A DNA stretch of 64,000 bases, taken from NCBI GenBank assembly GCA_949825065.1, contig OX463845.1, forward strand, positions 25,398,728 to 25,462,727. Reading direction: 5' to 3'. Positions within the stretch are counted from its first letter, which is position 1. Every line of letters begins with the position of its first letter. A model generated the notes under the pieces. It made no database searches and was not told the origin of the DNA. It saw nothing but the letters and a program-made list of their open reading frames with translations. Below, piece after piece: positions 56,580-64,000 of the stretch. A program made the position numbers and the translations under genes. The stretch is from Odontocerum albicorne (taxonomy: Eukaryota; Arthropoda; Insecta; Trichoptera; Odontoceridae).

Positions 56580-56960
56580 ACTGAATTAGGGGGTGTCGAA
56601 TTTCACTATGACTTTTTTCACAAATACTTCAATATGGCCGCTCATTAGTTACTTAACTATGATTAGCATCTCCTTGAGTATTCTCCGCACAAATGCCATC
56701 TAGCGGCTCGTTATGTAAAACATTGTCTTGCTGCACCACAGAGTCGCGCAGCTCGACATGAATTAATGAATTCATAATTGTTTTGCATTATTCTACTTAG
56801 ATGGGAAACGCCTCGCCTTAATGTCTTAACAGGATCCGAGGAAGTTTGGGGCGTGATAAGCTAAGGAATAATTAATAAATTGTTTCCTATTATCATTCCT
56901 TACCGTGCACTTTAATGTATTTCACTAGAACAATGTACATAACTGATGCATCGCAATGGC
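56580..56960. other. GC-richer block with CTCF-like site
   Basis: Balanced composition compared with the surroundings: CACAGAGTCGCGCAGCTCG, GATGGGAAACGCCTCGCC, GATCCGAGGAAGTTTGGGGC, with homeodomain-like ATTAAT/TAATGAATT. No open frame of note. Could be a conserved regulatory block. Confidence 0.3.
56695..56706 (-). promoter_or_regulatory. CTCF-like site
   Basis: GCCATCTAGCGG; reversed, CCGCTAGATGGC, which fits the CTCF core C-C-A-S-Y-A-G-R-K-G-G-C at all but one position. Confidence 0.35.
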
Positions 56961-57111
56961 TGAATGTTCCTAAATTTTACATCACCAGAATAATATGATC
57001 CCTTGGAACAACATTTTGATTAACCTTGTTTTAACTATCTTCAGTCATTTTGATGATTCAAGATGATCATTACTATTATATAAAACATATATTTATTACG
57101 ATTTTTCGTGT

Positions 57112-57240
57112 TCCGGCGACCTCCGTGCCTTAGTTGGTAAAACGTTTGTGTTCTATCCGACGGTTTTGGGTTTGATGTCCGATTAGACTAAAAAAGGAGC
57201 CCCAAACTCAATAAGAATTCGTCAAAAAGTTTTAGTCTTA
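57112..57240 (+). repeat. SINE-B head
   Basis: CGACCTCCGTGCCTTAGTTG (box A region) and TTTTGGGTTTGATGTCCG (box B with one change), then AGACTAAAAAAGGAGCC. The body is lost. Confidence 0.55.
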
Positions 57241-57257
57241 TGACTATTTTACGTCTT

Positions 57258-57325
57258 ATAATCGTTTCAAAAAGTGACAGCTGTCAAATAATATTGAATA
57301 AATAAAGAAGTTCTGAAACATGTTT
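57258..57325 (+). repeat. dispersed repeat R2, copy 2
   Basis: Matches 5182-5247 (AAGTGACAGCTGTCAAATAA, AATAAAGAAGTTCTGAAAC). Confidence 0.55.
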
Positions 57326-57335
57326 TGAATATAGC

Positions 57336-57545
57336 ATTTCTTGTATTAATAATTATTGATACAATTGAACATCGGTGTCAATAATTATTGATACAATTGA
57401 GTATCGGTGCCAACAATTATTGATAAAATTGAGTATCGGTGCCAACAATTATTGATACAATTGAGTATCGGTGCCAACAATTATTGATACAATTGAGTAT
57501 CGGTGCCAATAATTATTGATACAATTGAGTATCGGTGCCAATTAT
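57336..57545. repeat. 32-bp minisatellite, 6 copies
   Basis: Six units with AATTATTGATACAATTGAGT and ATCGGTGCCAA. The first unit is slightly diverged. Confidence 0.93.
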
Positions 57546-58211
57546 GAAATACTGAAAATAAAAAATACATCAATCGAAAATTCTGAAAATCTATAAAAAA
57601 AAATATTTCAGAGCATCATTATTTTTTCTATAAGCGCTAGGAGTACCACTTCTTGGTTATTTTAATAGAATTTTTGTTTATATGTTTAATTATTTATGTT
57701 GATCCTATCAAAAAACTAAATTCATGCTTTAGAAATCAAAGTAAAAAAATATATTCTTAAATTTAAAATTTGTTAAAAAAACTAGGATTGAGTTTGAAGT
57801 TCTTTTGCTTGAACAAATTTTATACAGAATCACATATAAATTGTGTCGTCAAATATTTCTGTACAAAATTTGAACAATCATATTTTGAGACATAAAAACG
57901 AAAAGAAGAATTCGAGCACTAGATTATGTTCAAATATAAATCAATCTCTTTTCTAAAATTTCTGTGAAAAAAGAAACAAACTTCAGCAATACCCTTATGT
58001 TCCGAGTTAAGTAAAATATATATTCTGTTGAAATAGCCTTATTTATATGCACGCCCTACTTTACTTACTTTTTTGTTATGAGACCGAAAATCAGGGATTC
58101 CCTTTATAAATTTCTTATATAAACGTTTTAAAAAGGAATGTTTAATATTTTACGCCGCTTTGTTAGTCAAATTATATGAGATCGTGAAGGGTGCGGAAAA
58201 TATTTGAAACA

Positions 58212-58234
58212 TTTCGCGCTTCTCCGCGCAAAAA
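58212..58234. promoter_or_regulatory. E2F-like inverted pair
   Basis: TTTCGCGC at 58212-58219 followed by CCGCGCAAAA, an imperfect inverted pair around CTTCT. Same motif as the cluster at 44 kb. Confidence 0.25.
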
Positions 58235-58359
58235 AGAGGATGACAACGCGTGGCTCATGTATGAAGCATATGAGTCAAATTAATATTCGTTTAACTTAAA
58301 CGATTTTTCATTGACACATATTAAGTTTAATCTTTACTCAGTCACTAAATGTACTCGTA

Positions 58360-59498
58360 TTTCAATATTTCAGCATGTCTGAGCAATATATAGGACTCTT
58401 TCGTCCTTACCGTCACTCCCGGTACTCGAACTCTTTCATCCACTGACCCCAGACTAACCATTTGATGTTATGTTGTTAGGGTATATTACTTGTGTTACTT
58501 TAAGTCACATTTAGTAAATCTATAGTTTGTTTAAATGTATAAAGAATCGTTAAATTACGAGCTAAAAGTAGTGCACTTCGTCTTTAGAGTAGCTTTAAAG
58601 TACAGCCTTCACACTTTTTACTAAATAAAGTTAAGTAGCATATTAATTTTATTTGAGAATAAGCAGTAATACAACTACTCTTTCAAAGTAAATATAACGA
58701 AACTGGGTGTATCTGTGGTGTTTGAGTTACTTTACAATATCTGAATGCCTCAAAGACAGTATATGATAAAATAAGTACATGGAAACTAAAAGTAAAGTGA
58801 GAATCTATAAAACATGTACATATTAGACCTGTATTAGCGTATGTTATTAACACTAAAAATGCCATATGAACGAAGGCACTTCTTAGGACATCAAAAATAA
58901 AAGTCTCTCTATATGTGGTAAAACATTCATGAACACAAAATACAGAAATAAGAAGAGTATGTGAAACTATCATAAGATAAGGAAGGCAGATATGTTATTG
59001 GCGGGATCATGTTCTAAGAATGAATGGATTCCGGGTTCCCGGTATAGTTTTTCATGGTTATCCCATAGGAAGCCGATATTTTAACCAGGGAGTCCTCCAA
59101 AGAGATGAAGGGACAGCTTGCGGTCCACATCCCAGGAAAAATGTAGAAAAAAAACAAATCGAGAATTTATTGAAAGAAAAGAAAAAAAAGTAGAAGTATT
59201 TATAATATCTGTGTATTTATGTATTTATCTTGAAATTTAAAATGTTTTAGTGTGTGATTACCGAAATTAAGTTTGCGTTTTTTCTCCTACTACCTTTAAT
59301 TTTTAACAGTTGTATACCGGTGTGATTGTTAGGTTATTGGTGAACTCCCTCTTAGGGTCACTTACTTCTTCGGCAACTGTCTTGAGATATTCCAATTTAA
59401 TTTTTAAGAAATAACTCCTTTCACAACACATAAAATAACCAGAATGACGTATACACTATCTTTGTAATAAGTAGCAGTTGGATTTGTCCAAATGCCAA
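58360..59498. other. mixed stretch, no gene seen
   Basis: GC-richer patches at 58400-58460 and 58990-59140 without recognised features. Confidence 0.45.
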
Positions 59499-59800
59499 GT
59501 AAAATCATTTCTGAAATGTCTTTATGTTTAAGTACAAGCATTTCTAAAATGCCTTTATGTTGAAGTACAGACATTTCTAAAATATCTTTATGTTGAAGTA
59601 CAGACATTTCTGAAATGCCTTTATGTTCAAGTACAAGCATTTCTAAAATGCCTTTATGTTGAAGTACAGACATTTCTGAAATGCCTTTATGTTTAAGTAC
59701 AAGCATTTCTAAAATGCCTTTATGTTGAAATACAGACATTTCTGAAATGCCTTTATGTTTAAGTATAGGCATTTCTGTAATGCCTTTATGTTTAAGAACA
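59499..59800. repeat. 33-bp minisatellite, 9 copies, two alternating types
   Basis: Nine units of 33 bp with AAATGCCTTTATGTT, AAGTACA and (A)GCATTTCT or GACATTTCT. Two unit types largely alternate, giving a 66-bp higher-order repeat. As 33 is divisible by three, a 178-codon minus frame (59404-59940) stays open and would encode an 11-residue repeat (type LKHKGISEMSV / LQHKGILEMLV). No signal sequence, promoter or homology supports translation, so I treat it as DNA repeat first. Confidence 0.93.
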
Positions 59801-60552
59801 AATATTTGTCGATATAATCGATTACTATGTGAAATTTTGCTGCTAAACATAAAGAGTCGATACTGAATCGAATGAAAATAATATCGTTCTCTTTGTTGTA
59901 TATTTATTTTTTTGCTTACAATTAATGTTACCCTTTTCATCCCTTAGTGTTAACACAACAATTGATTAAAAATCGATTCAAAATTCAAAAGTTTCTTTCG
60001 AATTCGCTTTCTCAAAACAAGTTTAATTTTAACGATCTCTGGCAATCGTAATATTATAAACTTTATAAACCATATATGTAATATATGGAACTTAAAAATT
60101 TCTTTATATTTATAACAGTTGTATCAAATATAATTTATTTTGTCTATTTATACCTATTTTCTTTAATGCAGTAACAGAAAATCTATAAAAGTTATGATAG
60201 ACATATTTATTCTCCATAAACTGGAAATTCGCTTATATTTAAAAAAAATTAAACTATCATTTCACCTGGAAAAAGTTTCTCTGCTACTGGTGTAAATTAT
60301 TCTGGAAGCGTTAAAACGGAAAATGCTTCCGCACATTTTGTATCGGCAATCGTTTTAGGCCAAAAAATTTCAAAAGCTGATTTCGCTCCATTCTTTACTT
60401 TTGAATAATGAACTGGCGCATTCAAAACACGTAAAATCAAACTCCCCCAGTTCTGGGGTAGATTCTGCGCTACTGGGTTCTGAACACAGGTCAAGGGGGT
60501 TGTTTTAGGAACCAAATGTCGCGGTACAACTTGGAAGATCTAATTTCAATTT
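59801..60552. other. A+T-rich stretch, no gene seen
   Basis: No supported feature. Confidence 0.5.
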
Positions 60553-60957
60553 TATGGGTTGAGGATTGTAAGGATTGAACGATATGTAATACTTCGTGGT
60601 CAACAATGAAGACGTATGTGTGTATTGGTTTGTTGTGTGCAACCTGTTGCACTTCAGCAAGTATGAAATTCAAAGTTCCGATTGCACGGAGATCAAAGTA
60701 GTAAGACGATCGGCTGGTTTAATTTGCTACAACCTTTCTTTAGGTATATCACGTTTTTTTTCCAGAGCACTATTTTTGTGTTGCTTGAAGCGCTATAAGC
60801 ATTTATAGTAAGCAGCATGTGAGCTATAAACATATCAATTCGGATGTAAAACGAAATTAAAGGAAAACCGATTAAAAATTAATCCACCAGGAATACAACC
60901 TGGGGCATCCGTTTTCTTAGTGTGAATGCTAACCGTTAGACCATGGCCACCAACAAC
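60553..60957 (-). repeat. SINE-C copy, full length
   Basis: Minus-oriented: CAACCTGTTGCACTTCAGCA, GACGATCGGCTGGTTTAATT, GCGCTATAAGCATTTATAGT, and a head at 60880-60957 whose reverse complement has GGCCATGGTCTAACGGTTAG (box A) and GGTTGTATTCCTGG (box B with one change). Confidence 0.75.
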
Positions 60958-61574
60958 CATAAGATATACTAGTACAATTGGTAACTTTTCATAACAGTGT
61001 ATTGCTATTCTTCTCACACTCAGATATCGCTGGGCAGAGATTTATTTTCATCTCTATAACAACGCAGGTGGTGGTGAGATCGAACTTAACTGGTCACTAG
61101 ATTGCAAGATTGTTAATTAGTGATTCTTCTCCATGGTTATCCACTATCCTTCTACATTATAAATGATCTCTTCCCTATGCTAAGTTTGCTAAAATGATCA
61201 CCCCGCCGCTTTACCCCCTGATTACTTCTTGTAGTGTGTGCTTCACCTCTGCTCCTTTTACCATTCACACTTCCCATCATAATTGACCACTCAAGGCTTT
61301 CGTCTTGCCTCCGCGCTATGTTTCAGAAGTATTGTAAGACTCTTCTTGCACTGACCACAGAGAGTTGCGTCTCATCTTCGAGTTTTTTAACAAAAGATTG
61401 ATTGGTTTTTCTAGTAGTTCAAGGAATATGCAAGAGCCTCCTCTAGCACCACATCTCAAACCTTAATTTTGTTTGTCTTTTGCGTGTCTTAAATATTCAG
61501 ATTTCACAATACTATACTGTTTCAAAAAGTGTCTGAATGAAGAAACTAGTCCATATATTAATCATTCAGATCAA

Positions 61575-61735
61575 GATATTACTGACCATCTCAGTGGTCT
61601 TGATGGGAAAAAACCCTGTCTTACAGCCCGGGAGTTGTAGGCTCGATTTTCGTGGGTAACCAATTCTTTGAAAGGAATTTCATCTTAAGTTTTTACTCAA
61701 GACCTCTGCAACATATTTTTGATCATTTGGAAAGG
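61575..61735 (+). repeat. SINE-A-like copy, decayed
   Basis: Head remnant CAGCCCGGGAGTTGTAGGC and TCGATTTTCGTGGGTAACCA, middle TTTTTACTCAAGACCTCTGC, tail TTTGATCATTTGGAAAGGAT. It directly adjoins dispersed repeat R1. Confidence 0.5.
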
Positions 61736-61744
61736 ATTGATAAT

Positions 61745-62100
61745 AAAATGAAAATTTATATAGCGCCGTTTAGAGAGCAGACTCTTCTCAAGGGTGCTCT
61801 AATTCGGAACATGAACCCAACATTATTGACCGATTAAAAATACTTCAAAATAAATATACACTACTTCAGTGTATGGATAGAAATATAATGGCTGCGGCTA
61901 TTAAATTGGGCACTTCCACATATCTGCATATGTTTAGAAAAACATATTTGGTAAGAAAACCGCAGAAAACATACCAAGGGAAGACAAACTACGACGAAAC
62001 TTTTGTACATCTTTCAATATGTGACAGTATAACAATTGGCTTTTGTCGGAGTGTAGTGTTCTTATATAATCATAAATTTTAATAAGAATTCCCAAAACGG
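61745..62100. repeat. dispersed repeat R1, copy 2
   Basis: Homologous to 541-905: TATAGCGCCG, GAGAGCAGACTCTTCTCAAG, AAAAACATATTTGGTAAGA, TTTTAATAAGAATT. Same orientation. Confidence 0.6.
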
Positions 62101-62769
62101 TTCTTAAAGCTGTATACGCCATCCGCCAGATTGTATTGTTCACAACGAAAGTAATACATTTGTATTTTGAAAATGTTGATCACATACAAATGAGTTCCAA
62201 TTTTATAATTTATTTATCCCTGAACCAATATAATAATTTATTTTAATTTATAATAAATTATTGTTGGTTGAGGAATATTAAATAACATTGTGGCATTTAG
62301 TATCCTTGACTGCATATGTTGGCAAGATCCCATGTTAAGGCAGTCAAATTATCAATAATTGACAGTGATAAAGTGTCATGCATTGAATTCATTAAATCAT
62401 ACATAAAATTTGTATTTGGTTATATCGTAGGCCGTAGGGTGACCCCTAAATTTTGTAACTCCACATTTTTAATGAAGTAACGTTATTCGAATACATTAAT
62501 ATTATTTAGCTCACGAAATATTTCAACATGAAAATAATCCCGAATATTGATAAATGAATGTTTACAGTGCTAAAGAGGTTTCAATAAACGGTTTAAGTTA
62601 CGTTTTTTTTATTCTTTTCATACAAGTAGAACAATTGTGTTAATTAAAATATTATTTGAAATCACCAAAGTCACAACTTTTGAGTATCAAAAACAACAAT
62701 TATGATCAGTTATAATAATTTATGCTTAAAAGGTTTTAATTTTTTTAATGAAATGTCAAAAACTATCAA
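62101..62769. other. A+T-rich stretch, no gene seen
   Basis: No supported feature. Confidence 0.5.
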
Positions 62770-62945
62770 AGACGACTTCCGTGACCCAGTTAGTAGGATG
62801 GCTGTCTTCTAGCCCGGCGATATTGGGTTCGATTCTCGTTGGAAATCATTTTTTTATGTGGAGTCCAGTCTGATTTTCACTAAAGGCCTCTTTAACATAT
62901 TTGTAATTGGTTAAAAAAGACTGCCACATGACAATAAGCCTGCAA
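62770..62945 (+). repeat. SINE-A copy, full length
   Basis: Head CTTCCGTGACCCAGTTAGTA (box A) and ATTGGGTTCGATTCTCG (box B), middle CAGTCTGATTTTCACTAAAG and GCCTCTTTAACATATTTG, tail GACTGCCACATGACAATAAG. Best plus-strand example. Confidence 0.75.
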
Positions 62946-63213
62946 CGCATACAATGAATTGACATGCTTTAAGAAGCGACTGAAAAAAATCATAATTTCT
63001 ATTCAGTAATATAACGTGTTTCATTCCTGATTTTTTTTCTTTCATCTACTCCACCCCTTCATTTTCCTTTGATTGATGATATTCACTTTATAAGAAAAGG
63101 AATGTTCGGGTGATTGTCCGTCTTTGTGGGGTTTGTGGGCGTATGCTCACGTATGCGTTCATGGAGTTCGTGGGGGTAGATTTTGCGACCATGTATGGTA
63201 ACTTGCTTCATTT

Positions 63214-63264
63214 ACTTTTGTCTGGTTGGTTGGAAGAGATTGCCGCTTGGTAATACGCCCGACA
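63214..63264 (+). repeat. SINE-A tail
   Basis: TTTGTCTGGTTGGTTGGAAG, AGATTGCCGCTTGGTAATAC, CCCGACA. Tail only. Confidence 0.6.
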
Positions 63265-63473
63265 CATTGTATTTGCAATAATTGTGTTAAATAAATAAAA
63301 GTCAAATGCAATACAATACGAAGAAACTGAAAGAATCCGATATTTTCGTCGTATGTGTTTTATATACAATACTAAGTGTAGATTTATGTACTGTTGCATT
63401 GATAAAATGTAATTGTGTGTTTTCGGATGTAAAATGAAAGTTAGTTAGGTTAAAACAAATATGTTATAAACAT

Positions 63474-63530
63474 ACCTGAAAAGTTTATAGTCTCGTGACA
63501 ATCTCTTTCAACTAATCAGAAATATATTAT
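63474..63530 (-). repeat. SINE-A tail
   Basis: CCTGAAAAGTTTATAGTCTC, TGACAATCTCTTTCAACTAA, TCAGAAA. Diverged. Confidence 0.45.
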
Positions 63531-64000
63531 AAATTAAGTAAAAACATGAGTAGGATCTTTTTTAAAATAAAAAGTGGCACAAAAGGCGTCTTATCAACAA
63601 GAACATAAATGCAATTAAGAAAATGTGTTTAAATTAAAACATGTTTATTTTGTCATTACCAACTTCTGGTAAGAACCTCACAGTGTACACAAGAGATTTG
63701 ATTATTATTTCCTATTGTGCCTGCGTTGATATTTATAACAATATCTCATTAAGTTCATAATAGTGTCCATTGTCATAAGCAATTTTAACAAAATTTATTT
63801 AAAGCTCAGCATAATGACACAGTCCAAACAAAAATTTTGTAAATGTCGCGACATATAAATTTCACAGAATTTTTTGGCATTAAATTTTACCGTCCGGAAA
63901 AAACAATAGACTGAATCATTTCACAAAAGTGACATTTTTTCGTCGACTTATATGGGAACATACAAAGCCGGAATAATTCACCCGTGTGGTATGCTGATTA

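Noticed and set aside
5194..57290. TTGACAGCTGTCAA palindrome as a regulatory site
   Set aside because: It occurs only inside the two R2 copies, so it is inherited from the repeat.
1671..58359. TACGAGTA motifs as leftover sequencing adapters or barcodes
   Set aside because: Flanks beyond the octamer differ at every site and do not continue into any adapter sequence I know. The LINE comparison shows a precise 6-bp change within genomic sequence.
6381..62945. tRNA genes at the SINE heads
   Set aside because: Box A and box B are present, but acceptor and anticodon stems do not close, and each head is followed by the same SINE body or tail. They are tRNA-derived repeats.

Overview
This window looks like non-coding DNA from an animal nuclear genome, most probably an insect. 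It is strongly A+T-rich (roughly two thirds or more by eye). It has no convincing host gene: the open frames are short, lack family signatures and are interrupted everywhere. What can be recognised is repeat sediment: tRNA-derived SINEs, rotted non-LTR retrotransposon tails, two mariner elements, one hAT element and many minisatellites. The mellifera-type mariner ends and DD34D transposase fit an arthropod; I cannot name the species. The window is best read as intergenic or long-intron DNA.

Layout. 1-6.6 kb: LINE scraps, SINEs, a dispersed repeat shared with 61.7-62.1 kb, and a small GC-rich block (about 1.2-1.37 kb) that could be an exon. 6.6-12 kb: mostly empty A+T-rich DNA with one SINE. 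12-19 kb: a 41-bp array (9 copies), a foldback element with perfect 44-bp arms, a 36-bp triplet, a 56-bp array (11 copies), a full SINE and a 17-bp array. 19-28.5 kb: an internally deleted mariner, an old decayed satellite and a jockey/CR1-like reverse transcriptase remnant. 28.5-39.8 kb: a SINE/LINE graveyard with two GC-rich blocks (31.4-31.7, 32.86-33.09 kb) and a miRNA-like hairpin at 34.2 kb. 40.9-44.4 kb: copies of the foldback-type repeat around a full-length but dead mariner, then three E2F-like sites on an 11-bp pitch. 46.9-60 kb: a 74-bp array, more SINEs, a hAT element with a perfect 8-bp target duplication, LINE tails, a 32-bp array and a 33-bp array. 60-64 kb: SINEs and the second copy of the 541-905 repeat.

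Three SINE families can be separated by comparing copies inside the window. SINE-A has a tRNA-like head and a tail ending near TTGGAAGAGATTGCCACATG. SINE-B has a related head and a body ending near ATGTCCGAATCGCC. SINE-C is longer (about 400 bp) with a different tRNA-like head.

The most unusual signal is the octamer TACGAGTA/TACTCGTA. I count 24 exact copies in 64 kb, about ten times the number expected from base composition, in both orientations. In one LINE copy it is visibly a 6-bp insertion relative to a sister copy (CATGTA-GAACGAAT becoming CATGTA-CGAGTA-GAACGAAT), so an ancestral TA became TA-CGAG-TA. That looks like a recurrent micro-insertion, or a transposon excision footprint, at TA dinucleotides.
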